Source: a bacterium (GTDB taxonomy: Bacteria > Armatimonadota > HRBIN16). From it: a stretch of 19,868 nucleotides of DNA. Location: positions 242 to 20,109 of the forward strand of contig JANWXG010000018.1 of the NCBI GenBank assembly GCA_025057335.1, in the 5' to 3' direction. Under the pieces are notes generated by a model. It did no database searches and was not told the origin of the DNA. It was given only the letters and a program-made list of their open reading frames with translations. This document shows positions 1 through 8,247 of the stretch, piece after piece; positions within the stretch are counted from its first letter, which is position 1, and each line of letters opens with the position of its first letter. The translations under genes and the position numbers were made by a program.

Positions 1-495
1 TCTGGCACTCTCCTTGTCGGCTTCTGATATTTGCAGCCAGTAATGCTGCTCCCTCTCCTGTCTGAAGGGGACAGGTAGCGGTGCGGAGAAGTAGAACACC
101 CGCTGCTGCCTGCAGTCCCATCTCTCGGTGTAGCGGATGACGTCGGGTCTGACACATGCACGGTAGATGGGCTCTCGCTCGGGCTGGCAGGTGCCAGGGA
201 TGTTGCGGTAGATGGCGATGTAGTAGCGCCATTCCCTGCTAAACTGCCCCGGATGCAACAGTACTCCCCACCAGCTCACGCGCACGATGAGACCGGTTCG
301 GGTGCAAATCCAGTCGTCCATCGCGACCTTCTCCAGAGGGCGAGGAATTTCGCAACTGAACACGCGCGACTCGTGCGAGGCGAGAGGCCAGGTGTAGGGC
401 TGGTTCCACTTGAAGCCCCAGTAAGATACGGGAAACTGCGCCCACGCGCTCACCGTCAGAGTGAGCAAAGCCATCGTGAACAAAAAGCGTTTCAC
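1..495 (-). CDS. Secreted protein of unknown function, 3' end cut by window edge
   Basis: An open frame of 165 codons runs off the left edge, so the C-terminus is missing. The start is a GTG at 495-493, chosen because AGGAGG lies 7 nt upstream; there is no upstream competitor as good. The N-terminus MKRFLFTMALLTLTVSAWAQ is a textbook Sec signal peptide (basic start, hydrophobic core, A-W-A cleavage site). The mature part is rich in Trp, Tyr and Arg and contains paired stretches such as MDDWICTRTG and VRVSWWGVLLHPG, with at least six cysteines. This 'obscured cue, then W-W-G' pattern recalls a family of exported beta-rich proteins common in Planctomycetes and Armatimonadota (DUF7901-like, from memory), but I cannot confirm that. 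An overlapping 103-codon frame on the same strand is a shadow. Function unknown; export is well supported. Confidence 0.75.
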   Translation of the reverse strand, partial: MKRFLFTMALLTLTVSAWAQFPVSYWGFKWNQPYTWPLASHESRVFSCEIPRPLEKVAMDDWICTRTGLIVRVSWWGVLLHPGQFSREWRYYIAIYRNIPGTCQPEREPIYRACVRPDVIRYTERWDCRQQRVFYFSAPLPVPFRQEREQHYWLQISEADKESAR

Positions 496-699
496 AGCGT
501 TTCCTCCTTTTTTGTTGAGGTCGTGCCCTGTTGCAGGCGCCGAGAGCCACCAGAGTGAGCTTATGAGGTGGAGAAACCTGCCTATCCCAATCCGCGCGGC
601 GGGTTCGCCCTCACTGTAGCCCGTGATGTCCATCATGCGACTCACGCACGCTATGTGCTTGCAACAGAGCAAGGTTGTTATTCTCATCCCCGCCCGCCT

Positions 700-820
700 G
701 TCCACCCTGAGCGCAGCGAGGATGTCTCCGACCCCTTCCGCCCTCGGCTCAGCATGACAAGGGACGGCTCGGCAGGAGCCTCGCCCTCCAGCTCCCTGTC
801 ATTCCGAGCGCAGCGAACAA
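700..820. repeat. Dispersed palindromic repeat: one full unit plus spacer plus half unit
   Basis: The unit starts near GTCCACCCTGAGCGCAGCGA (700) and ends CTCAGCATGACA (759). Its ends are near-inverted copies of the TGTCATTCTGAGCG type. It is followed by a spacer, ACGGCTCGGCAGGAGCCTCG (764-783) and on to about 791, which itself can form a GGCTC/GAGCC hairpin. A second left half-unit, TGTCATTCCGAGCGCAGCGA, lies at 797-816. The same arrangement recurs at 8165-8247 and 19035-19185. Confidence 0.75.
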
Positions 821-850
821 TTCCGCCCCCAGAGGGAGCAGGAATGGCAC

Positions 851-873
851 CCCCTTCCTTTGCGAGGAAGGGG
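851..873. repeat. Perfect 9-bp inverted repeat downstream of the protease gene
   Basis: CCCCTTCCT and AGGAAGGGG flank a 5-nt loop (TTGCG). It sits 20 nt past the stop of the protease gene on the minus strand, where a terminator would be expected. On that strand the stem is not followed by a U-run, so an intrinsic terminator is only a possibility; it could protect the 3' end or be one more intergenic palindrome. Confidence 0.6.
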
Positions 874-893
874 ATGCGGAGATGAGGGTCGGC

Positions 894-3800
894 TTAATCG
901 TCACCCACTGCGCCGAAGTTGCGCAAGAGGATGCCGAAGTCCAGCAAGGACACTTCCTCGTCGCCGTCCAGGTCGGCGCTGGGATTCCAGTTGGCATCAC
1001 CAGGTACACTGCCAAACGCGGCGACCAGCTCACCGAAGTCGAGCAGGCTCACCTCATTGTCGCCGTCCACATCGCCGTTGACAAGGCTGAAATCCACCGT
1101 CACGTTCGCGGTAATCGAGACGCCGCCCTTTACCTGCCTCAGCCAGTGCGAGCCTTTTGCCGCCACGTCGAACGTGCCGCTCAGTGTGGTATCAAAGGCA
1201 TACTGGCTGCTGCTGTTCAGCGTGACCACGTGCGTTTCCAGCGGGGACGTGCTGCCCGTGTTGCGGATTTCGATGGTCACCGACTGAGTAGTCGGGTCGC
1301 CGCCGAAGTCCTGCAGGTCTACAGTGCCCGATACGCGGCGTGTGCTGGCGGCGACAGTAAGCCTGCCCCTGCCGCGGCTCGGGTTGAGTGGGTCGTCGCC
1401 ATCGAAAATGACCGTGATGGTGTGCGTGCCCAGCGACATGCTTGCGGGGATGGTGTAGTCCACTCTGGCGACTCCGCTGGAGTCCGTCACAGCGTTACCG
1501 ACAGAAGCGGTGCCTACCTGGAATCTAAGCGTGCGCCCTGCAATCAGCGTGCCGTCGTGCGCGCGCTTCAGAACGGCTTTGAGGGACACGGTGTCACCGC
1601 GGCGTCCGCTGACATCTGCCACGGTTATCGTTGTGTCGGCATAACGGCGGAACACGGCGCTGTCGGACGTACCGTGGTATTCGCTGTCGCCGGCGAAAGA
1701 GGCGCTCATCGTGCGGTTGCCCAGCACGCCTGCGCTCACCGTCCACGAGTGAGTGGCTACTCCAGAGGCGTTGGTATTCGCCGAGCCGGCGTTCGCGCCA
1801 TCCACGTTGAAGCTGATGGACTTACCGCCCAGCAGCGTGCCGTCCGACACGCGACGCAGAGTGGCTCGCAGTGTGGTGGAACGCCCGATAGTGCCCGAAG
1901 CGTTATCCAGCTCCAGCGCCGTGGTGTACTTGGTGCCAATCGTGTACTGAGGGCTGTAGCTCCAGTTACCTGCCACGTCGCGCACGGCGAACTGGATACG
2001 GTTCTGGGTCGTGCTTTGCTGATTGAAAGGCACGTTGCTGGCGGTGATGGTCTGCAGACTGGTCGTCCCGTCGGAACCCGTGATGGCGGTATTGAACCAG
2101 TTGCTCCAGGTGCTTCCGCCGTTGGTGCTGTAGCGATACCACCCCTGTGCGGAGGTCGCCAGCCCCGAAAGCACATCCCGTACCCGTATGGTACAGGTGG
2201 GGGTCAGCCCGGTAGAGCCCACGTCGGTAACCGTCAAGTTCTGCCAGTCCTGCGGGGCGGTGAGGTCTATCTTCACCACCTGCCAGCCGCTGTCGCTGTA
2301 GTTGCCTGCGCGGTCGTAGGCGCGGAAGTAGATCTGGTTTTGTCCAGAGCCGCCCTCCTGGTTGAAAGGCACACCTGCGGCGTATATCCACTCCAGAGCA
2401 GTGCTACCGTTGGCTGCGCCTGTCCCGCAGGCGAACGGACCTTGCGTGCCCGTGCCGCTGGTCCAGTACCAGTAGTACAGGGCGCTGGTGTTCAAACCAG
2501 CGAGGGTATCCCGCACCTGAATCCAGCAGTTCGGGGTGGGGTCGCTGGTCCAGTCTGGAGCGAAGTTCTGCCAGCTACTGGGCGGGGTGCCGTCCACGAT
2601 GACCGTGCGGGTGACAGCGGCGGTCCCGCCGTTGATGGAAGTGATGTCGTAGCGGACGTTTTTCGCACCTTCGGTGGTGCCTCTCAGGTTCCACACCAGT
2701 CTGCGCCAGTAGCCTGCAGGGATGTTGCCCTGATTCGTACCGTCGACGCCTGCGAAGGTGAAGCTCTCTTCTGCCCCGTTGGGCGCATAGCGCACGTAGG
2801 TCATGCCGTTGAGGGTGATGCCGGAAGAGAGCAGGTCGATATCTCCGTACACGCCCGACGCCACGTAAGAGTCCGCTCGCGCCCAGCCAGTGACGTCGAA
2901 GTTGACATTCGGTCGCACCGCAGCGGGGGTCTCGAACACGAGCGTGACGTTGGGCGTGGTGTCGCCATATACCGCCCGCACCGTCACCGCCCACGCCTGT
3001 GAGGATCCCTCGTTCTGGGCGTAGGTATACACCTTGATACGATAGTCGCCGGCGGGCGCATTGGCGACGGTGATGACCTCCACGTTGTCGCGGGCGGAAA
3101 GGGACGACCACTCGCCGCTGGCTCCGCTGCTGAACGGCGCCCTGTCCAGATAGATGTCGAGGTCGTTTTTGAGGGCGACGCTACCGCCCGATGGCGCGGG
3201 GGCGTCGGGATACACCAGCACCACACGCAGGAGCGTCGCGTTCTGTGGCAGGTTGAAGTCTATGGTGCGCAGGTCGCCCGTTCCGCCGTTGCCCCACCAC
3301 CAGGTAGCCCACCAGCCGTCCACGTTGTAGTGCGACTGGAAGGAGTCCGCCTTGCCTCGTCCCTGCGCAGAGCTGGCGTGCCCCAGGTTGATGGCGTTCG
3401 CAATAATGGTGGACTTGGTCGCCCAGGCGGGGAGGTTCCGGTGTGCAATGTGCGTTGCTACCAGACCCGCGACGTGAGGCGCCGCCATCGAGGTGCCGCT
3501 CCAGTCGGCTTTGTAGCCGTTGGCGCTCGTGTTGCTACAGGAGGTAATCCACGAGCCGGGCGCGACCACATCGGGCTTCACGCGGCTGTCGCCCGTGGGA
3601 CCGCGCGAGGAGTAGCCGGTCACATTGTCCAACGAGCCGATGTCATCGTCGTAGATGGCGCCCACCGTGAACGCGCCTTTCGCTACTCCAGGGTAGGCGA
3701 CGGTGCCGCCACCGGGACCTTCGTTGCCCGCTGCAATCACAGGCACGATGTTCTGCTGGAACAGCTCGTCCACCTTGCGGGAGAGAGCATCCGTACCAGT

Positions 3801-5165
3801 CAGGTTGGTCCCCTCCCCGCCACCGCTGAAGTTGAACACCTGCCGCTTGTAACGCGCTTCTCTACCCTGCATGTCCAGCAAACCCTGATACACCGAGTCG
3901 CCTTCAGATACACCACGTCCGTCGGCAGCGCGGCGGAACACCTTGCTGACCAGCAGGTCGTAGCCGTCTACGTCTGTATCGCGTATTCCCGAGGCGGTGC
4001 CACGGAAACGCGCCTGCGCGATGCCCGCGCCCAGAAACGTGCCGGTGACGTGCGTGCCGTGCCCATGCACATCGTCCCAGACGTTTGTCTCGGTTGTGCG
4101 GTTGTAACCCGCAGTGCCGTTCCAGACATTATTGAAGTCCCAGTGGTAGCTCAGCCCGCTGTCCATCACGCCCACCTTGATGGAGCGACCGCCTTCGGGG
4201 CGTCCATCATGCTGGTAATACCACATCAGGTCGGCGTTGATAGATGCCTGTGACTCAGCGTGCTTGGTGTAGACGGGACGTATCGGCTCCACGAACAGCA
4301 CCGCGTCCATGTCCAGTAGACGGTTGACGGTCGCCGCGTCCGCCACGACGGCGAACACGCCCAGCGAGGGGTCATACACGCCTGTCCCTGCCGCCATGCT
4401 TGCAATTGCTTCCTTCGCGCCCTCATCGGGGGCAAAGAGGTTGACGTACAGCCAGACCTTCTCGCCCGATGTGTCGCCCATGAAGAGCAGTAGCTCGGGG
4501 TCCAGTTTCTGTACTGCGTTGGGTTGCCCCACCCAGCGCACCTGCGGATGAGACGCGACCGCGTTCAGCACGTCCACCGGGATCCGCGCCTGATACGCGG
4601 CGTAGGGGTAGAAGCCAAACAGCTCCACCCCGCGCTCCCTCAGCCACGTCTGTAACGCCTCATCCAGCCAGCCGTTGAGCAGGAGGAGCGCATACACCAT
4701 TGGACGGGCACTGGAACTCTGGGTGGAGAGTTGTGCGGCGCGTGCCTGCGCCAGCCGCGCCAGTGCAGGCTGCAGCTTCTCGCCTTCGGGGGGCACGTAC
4801 TCGCCACTGAGGAAAGCCAGCGCTACCTTCTCGCCCTTGGTGCCGAAGGGGAGCGGGAAACGACCGGCTTCTACGACGCCTTCGTTGCCCAGAGCCTGCC
4901 CTTCCCGCAGGTACTGGGGACCGACGGGGCGGTTTGGGTTCGCCTTTTCGGGGCGGGTGTGAGCAGTGGATGATTCGTAAATCAGGGGAGGTTGCATTCC
5001 GGGCGTGGCGAGGAGCATATCCAGTGGACTGCCCGGAAGGAGCAGGAACGGCGCTCCAGAAGGAGGAGCGTTCTGTTCTGCCTGCTGTGCTGGTGATGCC
5101 AGAGCGAAGAACAGCAGCGCAATCGCCCACACTGCAGGCAGCAGCCCGACCAGTTTGCGTTTCAT
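894..5165 (-). CDS. Secreted multidomain subtilisin-family (S8) serine protease with dockerin-like C-terminus
   Basis: A 1423-residue exported peptidase. The ATG at 5165 is chosen over one 52 codons upstream: GGAGGG lies 7 nt before it and the protein then begins MKRKLVGLLPAVWAIALLFF, a clean signal peptide. Residues about 28-320 are an N-terminal extension, probably propeptide. The S8 catalytic domain (about 325-600) has every expected residue: Asp335 (VMDSG), His369 (HGHGTHVTG), oxyanion Asn481 (AAGNEGPGGG) and Ser559 (SGTSMAAPHVAGL). A beta region with a P-domain-like look follows. Then come two similar repeats (about 861-965 and 970-1077, sharing WQN, VRD, VPFNQ, RDxAGN), two Ig-like domains (about 1078-1265), a small beta module starting VSGTVDLQDFGG, and paired calcium-loop motifs GDVDGDNEVSLLDFG and ADLDGDEEVSLLDFG (1362-1423). 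The last pair resembles type I dockerin. Substrate unknown; the enzyme class is secure. Confidence 0.93.
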   Translation of the reverse strand: MKRKLVGLLPAVWAIALLFFALASPAQQAEQNAPPSGAPFLLLPGSPLDMLLATPGMQPPLIYESSTAHTRPEKANPNRPVGPQYLREGQALGNEGVVEAGRFPLPFGTKGEKVALAFLSGEYVPPEGEKLQPALARLAQARAAQLSTQSSSARPMVYALLLLNGWLDEALQTWLRERGVELFGFYPYAAYQARIPVDVLNAVASHPQVRWVGQPNAVQKLDPELLLFMGDTSGEKVWLYVNLFAPDEGAKEAIASMAAGTGVYDPSLGVFAVVADAATVNRLLDMDAVLFVEPIRPVYTKHAESQASINADLMWYYQHDGRPEGGRSIKVGVMDSGLSYHWDFNNVWNGTAGYNRTTETNVWDDVHGHGTHVTGTFLGAGIAQARFRGTASGIRDTDVDGYDLLVSKVFRRAADGRGVSEGDSVYQGLLDMQGREARYKRQVFNFSGGGEGTNLTGTDALSRKVDELFQQNIVPVIAAGNEGPGGGTVAYPGVAKGAFTVGAIYDDDIGSLDNVTGYSSRGPTGDSRVKPDVVAPGSWITSCSNTSANGYKADWSGTSMAAPHVAGLVATHIAHRNLPAWATKSTIIANAINLGHASSAQGRGKADSFQSHYNVDGWWATWWWGNGGTGDLRTIDFNLPQNATLLRVVLVYPDAPAPSGGSVALKNDLDIYLDRAPFSSGASGEWSSLSARDNVEVITVANAPAGDYRIKVYTYAQNEGSSQAWAVTVRAVYGDTTPNVTLVFETPAAVRPNVNFDVTGWARADSYVASGVYGDIDLLSSGITLNGMTYVRYAPNGAEESFTFAGVDGTNQGNIPAGYWRRLVWNLRGTTEGAKNVRYDITSINGGTAAVTRTVIVDGTPPSSWQNFAPDWTSDPTPNCWIQVRDTLAGLNTSALYYWYWTSGTGTQGPFACGTGAANGSTALEWIYAAGVPFNQEGGSGQNQIYFRAYDRAGNYSDSGWQVVKIDLTAPQDWQNLTVTDVGSTGLTPTCTIRVRDVLSGLATSAQGWYRYSTNGGSTWSNWFNTAITGSDGTTSLQTITASNVPFNQQSTTQNRIQFAVRDVAGNWSYSPQYTIGTKYTTALELDNASGTIGRSTTLRATLRRVSDGTLLGGKSISFNVDGANAGSANTNASGVATHSWTVSAGVLGNRTMSASFAGDSEYHGTSDSAVFRRYADTTITVADVSGRRGDTVSLKAVLKRAHDGTLIAGRTLRFQVGTASVGNAVTDSSGVARVDYTIPASMSLGTHTITVIFDGDDPLNPSRGRGRLTVAASTRRVSGTVDLQDFGGDPTTQSVTIEIRNTGSTSPLETHVVTLNSSSQYAFDTTLSGTFDVAAKGSHWLRQVKGGVSITANVTVDFSLVNGDVDGDNEVSLLDFGELVAAFGSVPGDANWNPSADLDGDEEVSLLDFGILLRNFGAVGDD

Positions 5166-5298
5166 GGAAGAACCCTCCGTGTTTTTCAGGGCGTGCCTGC
5201 TGCTTCTGCCCGGCACCTCATAGTCACAGCGGGGTTTGCCCTGTTGCTTCGTGGCACTGCTGTGGCTTTGCAACCATTTCGCCACGCTACATATTATA
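5166..5298 (-). promoter_or_regulatory. Promoter -10 and structured 5' leader of the protease gene
   Basis: A perfect TATAAT (minus strand, 5298-5293) stands about 125 nt before the protease ATG; no good -35 is visible. The leader contains several possible stems: GUGGC (5285-5281) can pair with GCCAC at 5266-5262 or at 5255-5251; CACAGC (5264-5259) with GCUGUG (5230-5225); GUUGC (5274-5270) with GCAAC (5247-5243); and GUGCC (5216-5212) with GGCAC (5197-5193). It also carries the words GCAAAGCCAC and CACGAAGCAACAGGGCAAAC, which resemble conserved blocks of the c-di-GMP-I (GEMM) riboswitch, but in swapped order. A structured regulatory leader is inferred; the class is unknown. Confidence 0.4.
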
Positions 5299-5427
5299 AC
5301 GCGAGATTCGCGCCGAAACACCTGTTTTCATGCAAAGCGTGAAAATTTTTCGGAGCTTTTTTGTGGGCCATGCTGGTAGCGCAGTGTTGCCGAGAAGGAA
5401 AGAAGACAGTCCCGGCGCAGCCATCTC

Positions 5428-7800
5428 CTACTTGGCGCGTTCCCTCTGCTCCTGTAGCCACTCGAGCAGGAGCAGAGTCTGCCGTTTATCCAGACCGCCG
5501 TTGCGCGCAGGGCACATAGGCGAATGCAAGCAGCTGGGGCATCCCTCTCTGCAGGGGCACTCCCGCACGAGCGCCGAAGCCATCTGCAGCAGCTGTTCTA
5601 TCTCCTCATAGGCGCCACGACTGATACCCGTGCCCCCAGCAGTGGTATCGTACAGGAAAATGGCGCTGCGCCCGAAGGCGGGTACGAGCCAGCTGAAGTG
5701 GCTGCCTACGTCCATGCGCTCACAGCCGCAGGTGAGGGGCACGACTGCTTGCAGTGCGTGCTCGGCGCCGTGCATCGCAATCATACCGTCGGCAGTGTGG
5801 ACGAGCGTGGTGCGGTCCACGTCGCGTGCTAGCAGAGCGAGGATGTCCAGCTCAGCTGCCCCGCGTTGGCGGAACTGTCCCGCAAGCGAGCGCAGAAACT
5901 GCAGCATGTCGAACGTGAGCCACGCACCTTCCGTGTCGTAGGACTGTTCGGGCATCTGCAGCGGCTCGACGTCGATAATTTCCCCGCTGCGCAGATGCTT
6001 GCGTCGGAAGCCGACGACCTGCTCCACCACGCGCACCTCGCCAAATCCTGCCTCCAGAGCTCCCATCCAACGTGAGCTGTGTGTGCTCAGTACCTGTAAT
6101 TGCACCTGCACCAGCGGTTCGGTATAGTAGTCCACCCAGACAGGGGTGGCGAGGGCGACGCGCTGCACGTCATCTAGCGAGTCGATAAGGTAGCTCTCGC
6201 CCTGATGCAAGTAAATGGCTCCTGGGTGTACCGTGCGGTAGGCACGTTCCATCTCCACTCTGCCTAGCTCCGACCCTGTGAGGCTCTCCCGAATCACTAC
6301 CGCCTCGCCCGAGGCGGTGCGAATGGACACCTCTCCAGCGGGGTAGCCTCCGCCGAAGTAGTACCATCGCCCCTCGCGCGCGCCTAACCGTCCTTCACTC
6401 ATCAGCTCGGCGATAGCACTCATACAGGTCTCCGCATCGCCGAACAGGGCATAGTCGTCGGGTTCCAGAGGCTTCTCGTACGCCGCACAGCACAGGTGCG
6501 CCTTGAGGATAGGCAAGTTCGTCGGATTGAGGCGTACCTTCTCCACAGGCTGACCGAAGAGGTACTCTGGATGGCGCATCAGATACTGGTCTAGCGGGTC
6601 GTCCTGTGCCACGAGGATGACCATTGCCTCACGGTCGCGTCGTCCCGCCCGACCTGCCTGCTGCCAAGTGCTGGTAATGCTGCCCGGGTAGCCCGCCATC
6701 ACCACCACATCCAGTCCGCCAACGTCTACGCCCAGCTCCAGCGCGTTGGTGCTTACCACGCCGAGCAGCTCCCCACTGAAAAGGCGTCTCTCGATCTCGC
6801 GGCGCTGCTCGGGGGTGTAGCCTGCGCGGTAGGACATCAGACGTTCCTTGAGCTGGGGCGTGCGTCGCTCCGCCAGGTCGTGCGCGTAGCGCAAGATGAG
6901 CTCGGTGCTGACCCGCGCCTTGGTGAAGACGAGAGTGCTCCATCCCGCTTCCGCCAGGGCGGTCAGGATGGCGGCGCTCTCCACATTGGTGCTCAACCGC
7001 TCGAAGTTCTGCCCAATCAGGGGCGGGTTCCATAAGACGAAGTAGCGCCGGGGACGGGGTGAGCCGTCTTCCTGGATTAGCGTGCAGGGCAACCCTGTCA
7101 GCGTCTGCGCTGTCTCCTGCGGGTTGCCCACCGTGGCGGAGGTGAGAATAAACTGCGGGCGCGCGCCGTAGAACTCCGCCAGCCGACGTAAGCGTCGCAG
7201 AATCAGCGCGACGTGAGAACCGAACACGCCCCGATAGGCGTGCATCTCGTCCACCACCACGTAGCGCAGCTGGCGTAAGAAGCGCGCCCACGAGGAGTGA
7301 TGGGGCAAGATGCCCACGTGCAGCATATCGGGATTAGTCAGTACCAGATGTGCCCCGCGTCGGATAGCGGCGCGCTCCTGCGGCGGCGTGTCGCCGTCGT
7401 ACACGCCGAAGCGCACCTGCGGAAACAAGCCGAGGTTGTTCAGCTTCTCTTGCTGGTCGCGCGCTAGCGCCTTGGTAGGGAACAGATAGAAGGCGGTAGT
7501 GTAGGGGTTGGTCAACACGCTTTCCAGCACGGGCAGGTTGTAGCACAGCGTTTTGCCAGAGGCGGTTCCGCTCACTACCACTACGTTCTCGCCGCGGCGC
7601 ACCGCCTCTAAAGCCATCGCTTGATGCGTGTACAGCACCCCGACCCCCTGTACCCGCAAGGCGCGCTCTAGGGGCTCGGGCAGTGGACGGCTGAGGGTGC
7701 CAGCTCGGCCTGCGGTGGCTTCCAGCAGATGCACGTGCACCACCCGCTTGCGCACTTCTTCGTTCTGCAGGAACATCTGCAGGTACTCGGCGAGACGCAT
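5428..7800 (-). CDS. mrfA: DEAD/DEAH-box DNA repair helicase, MrfA/DUF1998 family
   Basis: A 790-residue SF2 helicase. Visible motifs: Q-motif-like YTHQ (57-60), Walker A SGTASGKT (77-84), DEMH box (184-187), SAT (221-223), a C-terminal helicase lobe with STNALELGVDVGGLD (350-364), and arginine-finger motif QQAGRAGRR (380-388). After the helicase core comes the DUF1998 region ending in a cysteine cluster CPCREGCPSC (748-757) plus C763, the metal-binding signature of MrfA (YprA of Bacillus, mitomycin repair) and the related Hrq1 group. Family members are 3'-5' helicases working on damaged or crosslinked DNA. The nuclease partner MrfB seen next to MrfA in Bacillus is not adjacent here. The start at 7800 has only a weak GAGG; the N-terminal LxxxLxxF helix is typical. 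Family assignment is strong, exact orthology less so. Confidence 0.88.
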   Translation of the reverse strand: MRLAEYLQMFLQNEEVRKRVVHVHLLEATAGRAGTLSRPLPEPLERALRVQGVGVLYTHQAMALEAVRRGENVVVVSGTASGKTLCYNLPVLESVLTNPYTTAFYLFPTKALARDQQEKLNNLGLFPQVRFGVYDGDTPPQERAAIRRGAHLVLTNPDMLHVGILPHHSSWARFLRQLRYVVVDEMHAYRGVFGSHVALILRRLRRLAEFYGARPQFILTSATVGNPQETAQTLTGLPCTLIQEDGSPRPRRYFVLWNPPLIGQNFERLSTNVESAAILTALAEAGWSTLVFTKARVSTELILRYAHDLAERRTPQLKERLMSYRAGYTPEQRREIERRLFSGELLGVVSTNALELGVDVGGLDVVVMAGYPGSITSTWQQAGRAGRRDREAMVILVAQDDPLDQYLMRHPEYLFGQPVEKVRLNPTNLPILKAHLCCAAYEKPLEPDDYALFGDAETCMSAIAELMSEGRLGAREGRWYYFGGGYPAGEVSIRTASGEAVVIRESLTGSELGRVEMERAYRTVHPGAIYLHQGESYLIDSLDDVQRVALATPVWVDYYTEPLVQVQLQVLSTHSSRWMGALEAGFGEVRVVEQVVGFRRKHLRSGEIIDVEPLQMPEQSYDTEGAWLTFDMLQFLRSLAGQFRQRGAAELDILALLARDVDRTTLVHTADGMIAMHGAEHALQAVVPLTCGCERMDVGSHFSWLVPAFGRSAIFLYDTTAGGTGISRGAYEEIEQLLQMASALVRECPCREGCPSCLHSPMCPARNGGLDKRQTLLLLEWLQEQRERAK

Positions 7801-7830
7801 GGCGACGACCTCGTCACAGCGGTGTATCTA

Positions 7831-7859
7831 ATCATACCGCGATTGTCCACGCTGGGCAA
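7831..7859 (-). promoter_or_regulatory. Sigma70-like promoter of the helicase gene
   Basis: On the minus strand TTGCCC (7859-7854) and TATGAT (7836-7831) are separated by exactly 17 nt. The -10 lies about 30 nt before the ATG at 7800, giving a short leader. This is the best-formed promoter in the window. Confidence 0.55.
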
Positions 7860-7928
7860 CGTCCCATCGGCTCCGACGGAACCTCGATCTCCAACTCTTT
7901 TGTCATTCTGAAGTCCCTGTTGTTTGTC

Positions 7929-7959
7929 CAGGGGAAGCACTCGCGTGCTTTACTACAAG
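7929..7959 (-). repeat. TAGTG-hairpin repeat, AAGCAC subtype
   Basis: On the minus strand it reads TTGTAGTAAAGCAC, then loop GCGA, then GTGCTTCCC. The 6-bp stem is AAGCAC/GTGCTT. Related copies are at 16332-16358 and 19266-19292 (minus) and, with a different stem, at 7988-8015, 19229-19254 and 19304-19330 (plus). Confidence 0.75.
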
Positions 7960-7987
7960 CTGAAGAGTGCATCGGGAGCACTTTCAT

Positions 7988-8015
7988 GCTAGTAGTAGCG
8001 CACGTCAGTGCGTCT
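7988..8015 (+). repeat. TAGTG-hairpin repeat, GCGCAC subtype
   Basis: Reads CTAGTAGTAGCGCAC, loop GTCA, GTGCGTCTC. The stem CGCAC/GTGCG is perfect. Only 30 nt from an opposite-orientation copy at 7929-7959. Confidence 0.7.
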
Positions 8016-8016
8016 C

Positions 8017-8247
8017 TGTCATTCTGAAAAAAGCGAAGAATCTCGGCTTAGCGTAGTGTGGAGATGCTTCGCCTTCGGCTCAGCATGACCTATTGGTCGT
8101 CACCCTGAGCAGAGCGAAGGGTCTCTGAGATACTTCGCTTGCGCTCAGCACGACAGAAGGAAGGGATACTTCATCTGCGACTCAGCATGACAAGGGGACA
8201 GCTCGTCGGGAGCCTCACCCTATCGCTCCTTGTCATTTCTCGGCGCG
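8017..8247. repeat. Cluster of palindromic repeat units
   Basis: A complete unit runs 8017-8089 (TGTCATTCTG at the left, GGCTCAGCATGAC at the right, with AGCGAAGAATCTC and GAGATGCTTCGCC inside). A second unit is at 8099-8155 (GTCACCCTGAGC to GCTCAGCACGAC). A right half is at about 8165-8190, followed by the CTCGTCGGGAGCC spacer and a degenerate left half (TGTCATTTCTCGG) near 8233-8247. Outer and inner arms of a unit are each inverted, so one unit can fold as a single hairpin of about 70 nt. Confidence 0.8.

Larger units (their letters stand above)
496..893. other. Non-coding gap between two minus-strand secreted genes
   Basis: No frame here has a ribosome binding site or recognisable product. 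The left part (496-699) is the 5' flank of the truncated gene and shows no convincing -10/-35 pair. The right part holds repeat units (700-820) and a perfect 9-bp inverted repeat (851-873). Confidence 0.6.

Noticed and set aside
882..3002. 706-codon open frame on the plus strand, opposite the protease
   Set aside because: It is antisense to a protein with complete S8 and dockerin-like motifs, has no ribosome binding site, and its product is Arg/Ala/Val-rich without domain features. High GC content explains the lack of stops.
3330..4253. 307-codon plus-strand frame opposite the protease catalytic domain
   Set aside because: Same reasoning: complementary to conserved catalytic motifs, no start signal, no recognisable fold.
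496..5260. Shared 11-mer GCAACAGGGCA in the leaders of the truncated gene and the protease
   Set aside because: A match this short is expected by chance many times in 20 kb on two strands.
5166..5292. A standard c-di-GMP-I (GEMM) riboswitch
   Set aside because: The two conserved words are in reverse order and the GNRA-loop hairpin between them is absent, so only a resemblance is reported.
5166..5321. 52-codon N-terminal extension of the protease
   Set aside because: The inner ATG has both a good ribosome binding site and a signal peptide directly after it; the extension covers the promoter and leader.
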